Positions 54,033-62,850 of a stretch of 64,000 nt of DNA are shown here, piece by piece. The stretch spans positions 640,733 to 704,732 of the forward strand of contig CANNCZ010000002.1 in the NCBI GenBank assembly GCA_947503275.1, given 5' to 3'. How positions within the stretch are numbered: position 1 is the first letter of the stretch; every line of letters starts with the position of its first letter. The position numbers and the translations under genes are program-made. The notes beneath the pieces were generated by a model. That model was not told the origin of the DNA, did no database searches, and worked only from the letters and a program-made list of their open reading frames with translations. Source of the DNA: an uncultured Erythrobacter sp. GTDB taxonomy: Bacteria > Pseudomonadota > Alphaproteobacteria > Sphingomonadales > Sphingomonadaceae.

Positions 54033-55268
54033 TTAACCAAGATAATTGAGCGGGTTAACAGGGTCTCCATCGCGCCGCAGCTCAATCGTCACTACTGGCT
54101 CTTCATTGCCGGTCACGCCCAAGGGGGAGCCTGCGATCACATCATCGCCGACATCGACGCTGATCCGGTCAAGCCCTGTGACAAGGCTGGTCCAGCCGCC
54201 GGGATGTTCGATAATTACGATTCGCTCAAAGCCGCGATATGGGCCTGCAAAGGCAATACGGCCTGACGCAGGGGCGACCACTTGCGCACCCGGCGCAGGG
54301 GCAAGTTCGAGGCTGGTTGAACGCAAACCGCTGTCGCGCAACTGCCCGAACCCGGCGATGGTGCGCCCTTGAACGGGGAGTTGAAAACCGGCGAGACGCG
54401 CGCCTGTAGTTGGAGAGGGCGACGGCTCGATAGCGTCACCCTGCCCCGCCACCGCACGGCCAATATCGGCAGGACGCATGATCGGCCCCGGCAACGCCGC
54501 CAGTTCGCGTCGCAATTCCGCTGCATCATCAATCCGGTCGATCAACCCATCAAGGTCGCGCGCTTCTTCGGCCAAAGCCAGCGCTCGCTCCCCTTCACGC
54601 GCCGCATTGCTGCGGGCTTCTCGCGAAGTGAGGCGTTGGCGGGTTTCCAGCTCGGCTAATTCGGCGCGCCGAGACCGCAAATCTTCCTCACTTTGGCGAA
54701 GGGCGGCCAGAGCCTGCGCAGCCCGCTGCTCCAGCAGGCGCCCCTTTTCCAACTCAGCACGAAGCGCCGATGTGCGCTGGCGAATCTCCGGCACCGCTGC
54801 GTCCAAAACTGCGCGAACATAGACCAGATCTTTGAGCGATCCGGGTTGTAAGGCCGACAATGCCAAAGGACGACGCGCGGTTGTTTGCAAGGCACCGGTA
54901 AGCCGAACGAGCGGCTGGCGGCGCTCTGCCAAACGCCGGGAAAGCGCGTCACGCTCTGCCTGAGCGATGGAAAAACGCGCACGCGCAACGGTGATATCGG
55001 CTTCGGAAGCCTGAATTTGCGCAGCGAGGCTGGCGGCTTCACGAGCGGTTTTGTCTGCTGCTTCGGTTGCCGCGTCCGCTTCACTAGCCAAGCGGTCGGC
55101 GCGGGCTTGCGCCCGGTCGCTTTCGCGGGTTGCGCGTTCCAATTCGGCTTGCGCTTCTTCGGGTTCGAGCATCACAACATCACGCTGGGCCCAGCTGTCT
55201 GGGACCGCCCAAATCATAGCGGCCAAGCCAGCTACAAAAGTCGCAGAAAGAAGCAGTGTGCGGCGCAT
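54033..55268 (-). CDS. EnvC-like murein hydrolase activator (M23 domain)
   Basis: This 411-residue exported protein has an N-terminal signal, a long Ala/Arg/Glu-rich coiled coil (about residues 30-260, with runs such as ASEADAATEAADKTAREAAS), and a C-terminal LytM/M23 domain (about 300-408: FAGPYRGFERIVIIEH, VTGLDRISVDVGDDV). The canonical metal-binding His/Asp set looks incomplete, as in EnvC, which activates amidases rather than cutting murein itself. ATG 55268 lies 4 bases after the rlmH stop. It is followed by ctpA. Confidence 0.88.
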   Translation of the reverse strand: MRRTLLLSATFVAGLAAMIWAVPDSWAQRDVVMLEPEEAQAELERATRESDRAQARADRLASEADAATEAADKTAREAASLAAQIQASEADITVARARFSIAQAERDALSRRLAERRQPLVRLTGALQTTARRPLALSALQPGSLKDLVYVRAVLDAAVPEIRQRTSALRAELEKGRLLEQRAAQALAALRQSEEDLRSRRAELAELETRQRLTSREARSNAAREGERALALAEEARDLDGLIDRIDDAAELRRELAALPGPIMRPADIGRAVAGQGDAIEPSPSPTTGARLAGFQLPVQGRTIAGFGQLRDSGLRSTSLELAPAPGAQVVAPASGRIAFAGPYRGFERIVIIEHPGGWTSLVTGLDRISVDVGDDVIAGSPLGVTGNEEPVVTIELRRDGDPVNPLNYLG

Positions 55269-55272
55269 TGCT

Positions 55273-55695
55273 CTACCCTGCCCGATGATAGGGATGGCCT
55301 GCAAGGATACTGGTCGCGCGATAGAGCTGCTCCATCAGCATCGCGCGCGCTAAAAGATGGGGCCAGGTCGCTGGGCCAAACGCTAGTAACAGACCCGCCT
55401 CCGCCCGTTCAGCGGCGCTGTGCCCATCGGCTGCGCCCAGAATAAAGCGAGCCTCACGCATGCCATCATCGCGCCACCGGCCCAGCGTTCTCGCAAGGTC
55501 CTCCGACGCCATAGCCTTGCCGCGCTCATCCAGCAGCACAGTTTTATGAGGAGTTTGCGGGTCAGCAACTTTGCCGCCCGTCTCCGGCAATTCAGTCAGC
55601 TTGACCGGCCAAGTCAGGCGCTTCTCATAACGCTCAACCAGTTCCGCCTCAGGCGAACGAGCGATCTTGCCGCGCGCTATGACGTGGAGGAGCAC
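55273..55695 (-). CDS. rlmH: 23S rRNA (pseudouridine1915-N3)-methyltransferase RlmH
   Basis: This 140-residue SPOUT methyltransferase modifies helix 69 of 23S rRNA. It has the N-terminal VIARGKIARSPEAELVERYEKR, the LDERGKAMASEDLA stretch, and the knot region ARFILGAADGHSAAER plus the C-terminal RAMLMEQLYRATSILAGHPYHR. It is slightly shorter than the usual 155 residues. It sits 3 bases after rsfS, a partnership conserved across many bacteria. Confidence 0.95.
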   Translation of the reverse strand: MLLHVIARGKIARSPEAELVERYEKRLTWPVKLTELPETGGKVADPQTPHKTVLLDERGKAMASEDLARTLGRWRDDGMREARFILGAADGHSAAERAEAGLLLAFGPATWPHLLARAMLMEQLYRATSILAGHPYHRAG

Positions 55696-55698
55696 AAA

Positions 55699-56124
55699 CT
55701 AGGCCCGTCCCTGATGCGCCTCACCGCCTTCGAATGACCACATGCGTTCTAGGTTGTAGAATGTCCGCACTTCGGGGCGGAACAGATGGACGACCACGTC
55801 GCCCGCATCGATCAGCACCCAATCGGCGGCTGGCAGGCCTTCGATCCGCGCAGGACCATGGCCTGCTTGCTTGACCTTTTCGGCCAGCTTTTGCGCCATG
55901 GAGGCAACTTGCCGAGTCGAACGACCGCTGGCGATCACCATGTGATCGGCGACAGAGCTTTTCCCTTCAAGCGGGATGGACACGATTTCTTGCGCCTGAT
56001 CATCGTCAAGCTGGCGCATGACCAGATCGTAGAGGCTTTCATCGAGAGTGTCAGAGGGCATGTTTGGTACAGCTTTTAGCGGGGCCGATGCGGCCTCGGG
56101 ATGCGGGGTTTGTGCCTGTGTCAT
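55699..56124 (-). CDS. rsfS: Ribosome silencing factor RsfS
   Basis: This 141-residue protein binds ribosomal protein uL14 and blocks subunit joining in poor nutrient conditions. The core is LDDDQAQEIVSIPLEGKSSVADHMVIASGRSTRQV and on to the C-terminal WVLIDAGDVVVHLFRPEVRTFYNLERMW, all characteristic. The first 35 residues are a poorly conserved extension. ATG 56124 is used; an upstream frame to 56178 and a downstream ATG (MPSDTLDES) are alternatives. It is in the conserved nadD-rsfS-rlmH order. Confidence 0.93.
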   Translation of the reverse strand: MTQAQTPHPEAASAPLKAVPNMPSDTLDESLYDLVMRQLDDDQAQEIVSIPLEGKSSVADHMVIASGRSTRQVASMAQKLAEKVKQAGHGPARIEGLPAADWVLIDAGDVVVHLFRPEVRTFYNLERMWSFEGGEAHQGRA

Positions 56125-56212
56125 AGGCTGAATGGATTCTCCAGTTCGTGAAGGTGAAAATGGGCGTCGGCGCGCCAAATGGCAAGGATTGTCGTGCTCA
56201 GGCTAGCGCGCG

Positions 56213-56887
56213 TCATGCACCATTGCCTATATCAAAAACGTCCGGAATTTTGCGGAAAGTGAGCCTATCGCGCGGCTCAGAACCGCGATATTGGGCAGCC
56301 CAATCGGCATCATCGCGGCGGATAGCGGTTGCCGAACGTATATCTGGATCGAAACGCATAAACACCAGTGCCGGTGCGCTCCCATATTTCCTGCGCCCCA
56401 TATTGCGAAAACTGGCGACAGAAACACGATAGCGTCTGAGCCAAGCCATGGCGGGACTGGCCATGGCATCAGCATTATAGCCGGGCCGCGCGATAACCGC
56501 AATCGGGACCATGCGGGCAATGTCACGCCAGCCTTTCCACCGGTGAAACTGCGCCAGATTATCCGACCCCATCAACCACACAAATTGCCGCTTGGGATAG
56601 CGCGCTTTGAGCCTTCGCAAGGTCTCCAATGTGTAGCGCGTGCCCAGTTGCAACTCGATTGCGGTGGGCACTATCGGGGCACGGCGGGATTGTGCCTGCG
56701 CGGACAAAAGTCGGGCGGGTAACGGCGCCATATCATCGCGTGTTTTTAGAGGGTTACCCGGCGAAACCAGCCACCAAGCCTGATCCAGCCCCAGCGCATC
56801 AATGGCAAAGCGCGTGATGCGGCGATGCCCTCCATGTGCAGGGTTAAAACTGCCTCCCAACAGGCCGGTGAATGCGCAGCTTGGCAT
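56213..56887 (-). CDS. nadD: Nicotinate-nucleotide adenylyltransferase
   Basis: This 224-residue enzyme makes deamido-NAD from nicotinate mononucleotide and ATP. The nucleotidyltransferase motif GLLGGSFNPAHGGH is near the N-terminus; WWLVSPGNPLKTRDD, FVWLMGSDNLAQFHRWKGW and the C-terminal RSATAIRRD (ISSTxIR-like) follow. ATG 56887 lies about 2 bases past the proA stop and gives the family N-terminus, although no good ribosome site is seen, which suggests coupling to proA. Confidence 0.93.
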   Translation of the reverse strand: MPSCAFTGLLGGSFNPAHGGHRRITRFAIDALGLDQAWWLVSPGNPLKTRDDMAPLPARLLSAQAQSRRAPIVPTAIELQLGTRYTLETLRRLKARYPKRQFVWLMGSDNLAQFHRWKGWRDIARMVPIAVIARPGYNADAMASPAMAWLRRYRVSVASFRNMGRRKYGSAPALVFMRFDPDIRSATAIRRDDADWAAQYRGSEPRDRLTFRKIPDVFDIGNGA

Positions 56888-56889
56888 GG

Positions 56890-58179
56890 CTATGGACGCG
56901 CCTGACCTGAACCGCGCACCAGCCATTTATACGTGGTCAGCCCCTCGAGTGCGACGGGCCCGCGCGCATGCAATCGGCCGGTCGCGATGCCAATCTCTGC
57001 ACCCAGCCCAAACTGCGCTCCATCGGCAAATTGGGTCGAGGCGTTGTGCATCACAATGGCGCTATCCACCCGTGCGAAGAACGCCGCAGCCGCCGCATCA
57101 TCCTCGGTGATGATCGCATCGGTGTGATCGGAAGAATGGCGCGCGATGTGAGCAAGTGCTTCGTCCAAGCCGTCGACCATTGCCACCGACAGGACCGCGT
57201 CGAGGTGTTCGGTGCCCCAGTCATTGGCGCTGGCTGGCACGATCCGTGGGTCCAATGCCGCGACGCGCGCATCCCCGCGCAACTCGCAACCTGTGTCGAG
57301 CAGGGCCGCGATCACCTGAGGCGCGGCTGGAAAGGTTGCGTCGATCAACAGGGTCTCTGTCGCGCCGCAAATCGAGGTTCGTCGCATCTTGGCGTTGACC
57401 GCAATCCGCTGCGCCATGTCGGGATCAGCGGCGACGTGGATATAGGTGTGACAAATCCCATCGAGGTGCGCGAGCACTGGCACACGCGCATCATTCTGTA
57501 CCCGCTCGACCAAGGAACGCCCGCCGCGTGGGATAATCATGTCGATCAACCCGGCTGCTTTTAGCATCGCGCCGACGGCCTCGCGGTCTTGCGTTGGCAG
57601 CAATTGCACCACTTCTGGCTCCACGCCTCCCTCGGCAAGCCCGCGCGTGAAAGCGGCATGGATCGCACGGTTGGAATGCACTGCCTCGCTTCCTCCACGC
57701 AGTAAAACAGCATTGCCAGATCGCACGCATAAAGCGGCGGTATCAGCGGTCACATTGGGGCGGCTTTCATAAATGATCCCGATCAAGCCAATCGGCACCC
57801 GCACGCGGCTCAACTTCAAGCCATTGGGCGGCACAGTTTCGTCAATGATCTCGCCAACAGGATCGGGCAGCTTCGCGACCGCTTCAACGCCTGCACAAAC
57901 AGCCTCCAGCGAAGTTGCGTCCAATGTGAGTCGGTTCAGCATCGCGTCCGACAAACCATTGCCCGCTGCCACTTCGCGGTCCTGCGCATTGGCTTCGATG
58001 ATCTGCGCAGCATCTGCGCGGATGTGCTTTGCCGCCAGCATGAGAGCATTCGCGCGAGCCGTGCTGGTAAGGCTCGCCAAAGTGCGCTGAGCCGCGCGCC
58101 CATTGACGGCAAGTCCAGCGATCAGGTCGGTGGGGTTCAAAGTTTCCACGGCAGCAGGCCGCGATGCAGTGTTGGTCAT
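56890..58179 (-). CDS. proA: Gamma-glutamyl phosphate reductase
   Basis: This 429-residue aldehyde-dehydrogenase-superfamily enzyme carries out the second step of proline synthesis. Motifs are PIGLIGIIYESRPNVTADTA, LRGGSEAVHSNRAI, IIPRGGRSLVERVQ and the catalytic Cys in RRTSICGATETLL. ATG 58179 starts MTNTASRPAAVETL; a longer open frame reaches 58305 without support. proB is not adjacent. It heads the minus-strand run continuing to nadD, rsfS and rlmH, and is divergent from the M23-bactofilin pair. Confidence 0.94.
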   Translation of the reverse strand: MTNTASRPAAVETLNPTDLIAGLAVNGRAAQRTLASLTSTARANALMLAAKHIRADAAQIIEANAQDREVAAGNGLSDAMLNRLTLDATSLEAVCAGVEAVAKLPDPVGEIIDETVPPNGLKLSRVRVPIGLIGIIYESRPNVTADTAALCVRSGNAVLLRGGSEAVHSNRAIHAAFTRGLAEGGVEPEVVQLLPTQDREAVGAMLKAAGLIDMIIPRGGRSLVERVQNDARVPVLAHLDGICHTYIHVAADPDMAQRIAVNAKMRRTSICGATETLLIDATFPAAPQVIAALLDTGCELRGDARVAALDPRIVPASANDWGTEHLDAVLSVAMVDGLDEALAHIARHSSDHTDAIITEDDAAAAAFFARVDSAIVMHNASTQFADGAQFGLGAEIGIATGRLHARGPVALEGLTTYKWLVRGSGQARP

Positions 58180-58442
58180 AAAGGGTCCATTAGCAGGCCC
58201 TCGTGACGGTGTCAGCGCCCTGTTGCATGTCCAAAATTGGGACCGATTCGCCCGAAAAGCACCAATCTGCGCATTTGTACGGATGCGACATTCCCGCGAA
58301 ATCAAGCGTGATTGCTGTCATATGAACGCTTCGTCCCGATAAATTATCGGTTCAACCTTTACCCAGCGGTAGGGATTCGATTCTTCAACTTCCACTTGGT
58401 ATTTGCGCCCTCAATTCGAAAACGAAAACAATCGGGGCGACC

Positions 58443-59627
58443 TTGTCTGTAAATCAAACCTCACGACCTTGGGGAGAGCGACTGCGCGAGCGGTTCCCTG
58501 ATCGCGAGTTTTTTATGCGGTCTCAAGGTCAGGTCCGCTTCATTAAAGTTTCATCCAACTTACAGATCGGCGCCGCTGCGGCAGTCGCTGCGCTAACGCT
58601 CGGCTGGGCCGGATCGATGGGCGTGATGGCATGGAACAGTCACGTTGCCGAAAGCAACCTTGCATCGTTCCAAGACGAAAAAGCTGACGTTGCAAGTGCT
58701 CGTGAACGCATCAACGCCTATGGCGGGAACATTGATCGGGTCGTTGAAGACTTGGAAGCGCGCCAAGAGGCTCTTGATGCGATGATCGAGATGCTGCCGG
58801 ACGATATCCAGACGGTCGACACCAATGTCACCGATTCCAGCGAAGAAACTGCCAAAACAATCGAAGAAGTCGGCGCTCATTTCCCGCAAGCGCGCGGACT
58901 TGCTGTGATCGAGGCGCGCCAGCTTGCCTTTGTCGAGAACCTCACCCGTTTTGCTGATTGGCGTGCGGCGCGTGCCGAAGAGGCGCTGCGCAAACTCAAC
59001 CTTGACCCTCGTGCTATGGCAGAGGCCGCCAGTGCGGACGCTCAGAATGCGATGGGTGGTCCGCTCGAAGTGCTCGCCACATCGGCTGATGGGTCGATTG
59101 ACCCGCGTTTTGAGCGGCTCGGCCTCAGCCTTGCCCGCATGTCGGCATTGGAGCATGCTCTCGATGGTGTGCCGCAGATTGTACCTGCGGCAGATCAACG
59201 CATCACATCAGCCTATGGCTATCGCCGCGACCCGTTCAATGGCGGTGGCGCGATGCATAACGGTATTGATTTCAAAGGCGCCCACGGCTCATCCATCTTC
59301 GCTGCAGCCACTGGCGAGGTTACTTTTGCTGGTTGGAAAGGTGGCTACGGTAAGACCGTAGAGATCACCCACAGCAACGGCATCGTCACCCGCTATGCGC
59401 ATCTCTCTCGGATCGACGTGAGCGCGGGGCAATCCATCCTTGCAGGCGCAACATTGGGTGGCCTTGGCAGCACCGGACGGTCTACAGGTCCTCATCTACA
59501 TTTCGAAGTGCGAATCAATGGCCGCGCGGTTAACCCCCGGCCCTTTTTGGAGACGGCCCCCGATGTTCTCAAAGAAGCCCGCGGAACCGGACCAACCCCC
59601 AATCCCGCAAGCGGCACCCGCCCCTAA
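58443..59627 (+). CDS. M23 family metallopeptidase (membrane-anchored)
   Basis: This 394-residue protein has a cytoplasmic basic N-terminus, one membrane helix (about residues 42-62) and a periplasmic coiled coil (about 75-180). The C-terminal LytM domain (about 255-370) carries the zinc and catalytic signature: HNGIDF, RYAHLSRID and HLHFEVRINGR. It should cut or bind peptidoglycan cross-links. TTG 58443 is the only sensible start, with GGGGCGACC before it. It overlaps the bactofilin gene by 65 bases. M23-bactofilin pairs are known to act in cell-shape control in other bacteria. Confidence 0.9.
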   Translation: MSVNQTSRPWGERLRERFPDREFFMRSQGQVRFIKVSSNLQIGAAAAVAALTLGWAGSMGVMAWNSHVAESNLASFQDEKADVASARERINAYGGNIDRVVEDLEARQEALDAMIEMLPDDIQTVDTNVTDSSEETAKTIEEVGAHFPQARGLAVIEARQLAFVENLTRFADWRAARAEEALRKLNLDPRAMAEAASADAQNAMGGPLEVLATSADGSIDPRFERLGLSLARMSALEHALDGVPQIVPAADQRITSAYGYRRDPFNGGGAMHNGIDFKGAHGSSIFAAATGEVTFAGWKGGYGKTVEITHSNGIVTRYAHLSRIDVSAGQSILAGATLGGLGSTGRSTGPHLHFEVRINGRAVNPRPFLETAPDVLKEARGTGPTPNPASGTRP

Positions 59628-60030
59628 AGCAAAAGGAAGAAACATGGCCCAAGGTAACTCGACCTTTTCGGTAATCGGATCGGACGTGACGATAAAGGGC
59701 GATGTCAGCGCTTCTGTTGACCTGCATATTGACGGCAAGATCGAAGGCGACATCAAATGCGCTTCGCTTGTTCAAGGTGAGGGCAGCGTAATTCAAGGCG
59801 GCGTTACATCAGATACCGCGCGGATGTCGGGTAAAGTGGTCGGGTCTATCACTGCCAAGGAATTAGTGATCCTCAAGAGTGCCCAGATCCAAGGCGATGT
59901 GCATTACGATGCGCTGACCATTGAACAGGGCGCACAAGTTGATGGCCGCTTTGCTCCCAACACGCAGCGTCAGACAGCAAAGCCTCCTGCCCCGGCTGTG
60001 AAAGATCCAAAACTTCAGGTCGCTAGCTAA
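59563..60030 (+). CDS. Bactofilin (polymer-forming cytoskeletal protein)
   Basis: This 155-residue protein has a short N-terminal MFSKKPAEPD segment typical of bactofilins and linked to membrane binding, a Pro/Ala-rich linker, then a beta-helix core (about residues 30-130) with repeated hydrophobic/Gly pattern (VTIKGDVSASVDLHIDGKI, KVVGSITAKELVI). Bactofilins polymerise without nucleotide and scaffold cell-wall enzymes. I chose ATG 59563 for its family N-terminus and GGAG about 10 bases upstream. ATG 59644 would remove the tail. Overlap with the M23 gene suggests co-production. Confidence 0.88.
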   Translation: MFSKKPAEPDQPPIPQAAPAPKAKGRNMAQGNSTFSVIGSDVTIKGDVSASVDLHIDGKIEGDIKCASLVQGEGSVIQGGVTSDTARMSGKVVGSITAKELVILKSAQIQGDVHYDALTIEQGAQVDGRFAPNTQRQTAKPPAPAVKDPKLQVAS

Positions 60031-60050
60031 CTCTGGCGCAACCCATTCAA

Positions 60051-60087
60051 AACGCCGCGGCTCGATAAGGGCGCGCGGCGTTTTTGA
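60051..60087. terminator. Terminator between bactofilin and fadD
   Basis: AACGCCGCG (60051-60059) pairs with CGCGGCGTT (60074-60082), followed by TTTG on the plus strand. The minus-strand reading ends in TTTTG. It lies 20 bases after the bactofilin stop and 44 bases beyond the stop of the convergent fadD-type gene, so it probably serves both. Confidence 0.8.
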
Positions 60088-60130
60088 TTCTTGAGCCTCA
60101 GAGAACTTCGATGCGTGCCCTTGGGTCGCC

Positions 60131-61804
60131 TCAGAGGACTTCGGCTCGGAGGGCTTTGCGGTCGAGTTTGCCGATGATCGTTCTGGGCAGCTCTTCGCGG
60201 ATCACCACTTGATCAACGCGCTCATGCTTGCCGATCTTTTCGTTTAGCCAATCCTTGATCATATCACCCGTTGCATCAGCATCCGGTTCTAGCGTGATAT
60301 AGGCCCGAGGAACCTCGCCGCGATAATCCTCAGGCACGCCGATCACCAACGCTTCTTTAACCGCGTCATGTTTCAGGATCGCATCTTCGACGACGCTCGG
60401 GAACACTTTGAATCCGCCGACTGAGATCATATCCTTGATCCGATCGACAATCTTGAGGAACCCGTCCGCATCCATCTCTGCAACATCGCCGGTGCGCAGA
60501 TACTCCATATTGCCGCGCGTCACGAATACATCGGCGGCGGTCTCTGGACGGTTCCAATATCCGCGCATGATCTGAGGACCATGGATTGCCAGCTCACCTG
60601 GTTCGCCTTTGGGCGCAAGCTTTGTCGGGTCTTCCTTGTCGAGCAGCACGATCTGCGTGCCCGCGACAAGTTGCCCAATGGTGCCGCGTTTGCGCGTTCC
60701 GGCATAGGGATTGGCCGACACAACACCCGCGCTCTCGGTAAGGCCGTAACCCTCGACCAGTCGCACGCCTGTTGTTGCCTCAAACTTCTCATGCACCACA
60801 GCTGGCATAGGCGCTCCGCCGGAAATACAGACTTTGAGCGAAGACAAATCGGTCTTGGCGAGATCGGGGTGATCCAACAGCGCCTGAAACATGGTCGGGA
60901 CGCCGGGAAAGCCGGTCGTTTTGTATTTCTGGATCGTCTGCAAAACCTGAGCCGCGTCAAAGCGCGGCACCATTGCAATGGATGCGCCAGCGGCAACGGC
61001 GTGATTCAGCAAGGCGGTGTTCGCAAAGACATGAAAGAACGGCAAGGCGCCCATAAACACTTCTTCGCGGGGGTTATCGAAGGGGTTGATCGCGGCAATT
61101 TGCTTCGCGTTCTGGCTCAACTGACTGTGCCCCAGCATCGCACCTTTTGGACGCCCGGTTGTGCCGCCAGTGTATTGCAACAAGGCAAGATCTTCATGCG
61201 TGACAGCGGGCAACGCAGTGGACTCATCACCCAGCACATCCGACCATCGCAGCGTCGCCGCGTCCCACCCAACATCGGCAATCTGGCTGCGCTTCAGCAG
61301 TTTGAGCGCGACACCCTTGATCCATGGCAGCATCTCGGAGAGCGAACCCACAACAAGCGTTTCAAGCTCGGAACTCTCCAGAACTTCGGCAGCATTGCCA
61401 TACAATTCTGGTACGTCGACGGTGACCAGCACCTGCGTGCCGCTGTCTGCAACCTGCCACGAAAGCTCTTCGACAGAATAGAGTGGCGAGAAATTCACCA
61501 CCACTGCGCCTGCCATCATTGCACCGTAATAGGCGGAGGCATAGATCGGCACGTTGGGCAGGAACAGTCCGACGCGGTCGCCCTTATTAATGCCGCGCGC
61601 AATCAGGCCAGCGGCAAACCGCTTCGCCTCAGTATAAACGTCCTGATACGAAAATGTCCGTCCGAGAAAGTGCAGGAACGGCGCATTGGGATCGTGCCGA
61701 ACCGTCGCTTCAAACATCTCAGGCAGTGATGATGGTTCAAAATCGGCATCCCAAGGGGTGGGATGGTGATAGAGGCACGTATTGACATTCATGTCAGCAA
61801 ACAT
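60131..61804 (-). CDS. Long-chain fatty acid-CoA ligase (FadD-type)
   Basis: This 557-residue AMP-binding enzyme activates fatty acids to acyl-CoA. Motifs are the phosphate loop LLQYTGGTTGRPKGAML, LVEGYGLTESAG, the ATP-binding YLRTGDVAEMDADGFLKIVDR and the C-terminal lysine region PRTIIGKLDRKALR. The substrate chain length is inferred from overall similarity to FadD only. ATG 61804 or 61792 are both plausible. A longer frame up to 61861 has no support. It converges on the bactofilin terminator. Confidence 0.9.
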   Translation of the reverse strand: MFADMNVNTCLYHHPTPWDADFEPSSLPEMFEATVRHDPNAPFLHFLGRTFSYQDVYTEAKRFAAGLIARGINKGDRVGLFLPNVPIYASAYYGAMMAGAVVVNFSPLYSVEELSWQVADSGTQVLVTVDVPELYGNAAEVLESSELETLVVGSLSEMLPWIKGVALKLLKRSQIADVGWDAATLRWSDVLGDESTALPAVTHEDLALLQYTGGTTGRPKGAMLGHSQLSQNAKQIAAINPFDNPREEVFMGALPFFHVFANTALLNHAVAAGASIAMVPRFDAAQVLQTIQKYKTTGFPGVPTMFQALLDHPDLAKTDLSSLKVCISGGAPMPAVVHEKFEATTGVRLVEGYGLTESAGVVSANPYAGTRKRGTIGQLVAGTQIVLLDKEDPTKLAPKGEPGELAIHGPQIMRGYWNRPETAADVFVTRGNMEYLRTGDVAEMDADGFLKIVDRIKDMISVGGFKVFPSVVEDAILKHDAVKEALVIGVPEDYRGEVPRAYITLEPDADATGDMIKDWLNEKIGKHERVDQVVIREELPRTIIGKLDRKALRAEVL

Positions 61805-61904
61805 GGCCGATGAGTCTCGCAGGCACAAGCAAATGTGCCCCCAAAGCTGAGGTTTTTGCATCGAATTGTAGCGGGAACGCCGCCCAGACTATTCGCTGGT
61901 TGAA

Positions 61905-62699
61905 TTAATCGGCTGGCGTTTCGTCTTCACTCTCAGTCGGCTCTTCGCTGGGTGGTTGAGCAAAGCCGGGGCTTGGCGCCACGACCTCACCCGCCTCTTC
62001 CGCCTCGCGCTTTTTGGCCAGCCATGCTTCGGCTTCGGCTTCTTGCGCAGCTTCGGCGGCAGCTTTGACGTTCGCTTCGCGTTCCGCGCGCAGCTCTTCG
62101 ATCAACTTTTCCTTATCAGAGCGACCGTCGGCATTCTCAACTACGGTGTCATCATCATCTGTGATACCGGCGCGCTTGGCTGCCTTAGCAACCACAGCAT
62201 CCAACTCACGCTGTGAACACAGGCCCAAAGTCACAGGGTCTTTGGGCTGAATGTTCTGAATATTCCAATGCGAACGTTCTTTAATCGCGCCGATTGTGTT
62301 GCGCGTTGTGCCGATCAGTTTGGAGATTTGCGCGTCCGAAACCTCTGGGTGGCTGCGCAAAATCCACGCGATGCCGTCGGGCTTATCTTGGCGTTTGGAG
62401 ACAGGTGTATAGCGCGGGCCTTTGGTCCGGGTCACTTCGACAGGGGCTTTGTGCATTTTCAGCGCGTATTCCGGATCCGCCTGACCCAGCTCAATCTCAC
62501 CCAGGGTCAATTCGCCAGCATGAACCGGATCGCGACCCGTGTATTTGCTGCCCGCCAGATCATCCGCCATCGCCTGCACTTCGAGAATGTGCAAACCGCA
62601 GAATTGCGCGATCTGTTCAAATGACAAGCCAGTTTGATCGACCAGCCAAGTCGCAGTGGCGTGGGGCATCAGCGGGGTTGGCTGATCCTTGCTAGCCAT
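61905..62699 (-). CDS. trcR: Cell-cycle transcriptional regulator TrcR (DUF1013)
   Basis: This 264-residue protein matches the DUF1013/TrcR family: TPLMPHATATWLVDQTGLSF, IAQFCGLHILEVQAMAD, PRYTPVSKRQDKPDGIAW and HPEVSDAQISKLIGTTRNTI (helix-turn-helix like) with the RSHWNIQNIQPKDPVTLGLC end. The C-terminal 90 residues are a charged helix and an acidic, Pro/Glu-rich tail. TrcR is an alphaproteobacterial regulator tied to the cell cycle. ATG 62699 has GGAG about 8 bases upstream; an upstream extension to 62789 is not supported. Confidence 0.9.
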   Translation of the reverse strand: MASKDQPTPLMPHATATWLVDQTGLSFEQIAQFCGLHILEVQAMADDLAGSKYTGRDPVHAGELTLGEIELGQADPEYALKMHKAPVEVTRTKGPRYTPVSKRQDKPDGIAWILRSHPEVSDAQISKLIGTTRNTIGAIKERSHWNIQNIQPKDPVTLGLCSQRELDAVVAKAAKRAGITDDDDTVVENADGRSDKEKLIEELRAEREANVKAAAEAAQEAEAEAWLAKKREAEEAGEVVAPSPGFAQPPSEEPTESEDETPAD

Positions 62700-62850
62700 G
62701 GGGAAATCTCCGTTCAAAATGATAAGGGCCACCCCTTGCGGAGCGGCCATTGCAGTGGTGCAGATAGGGCATAGCCGCGCAAACGGCAAGGTGTTCGTGC
62801 GATTGCGGCAGTTAGGGCGCGGGCGCGGACCGAGGTTGCATCGTATCCTC

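Noticed and set aside
60581-61729. 382-codon plus-strand frame opposite the FadD-type gene
   Set aside because: The antisense of a gene with all AMP-binding motifs. Its translation is rich in His, Arg and Gln, typical of a mirror frame.
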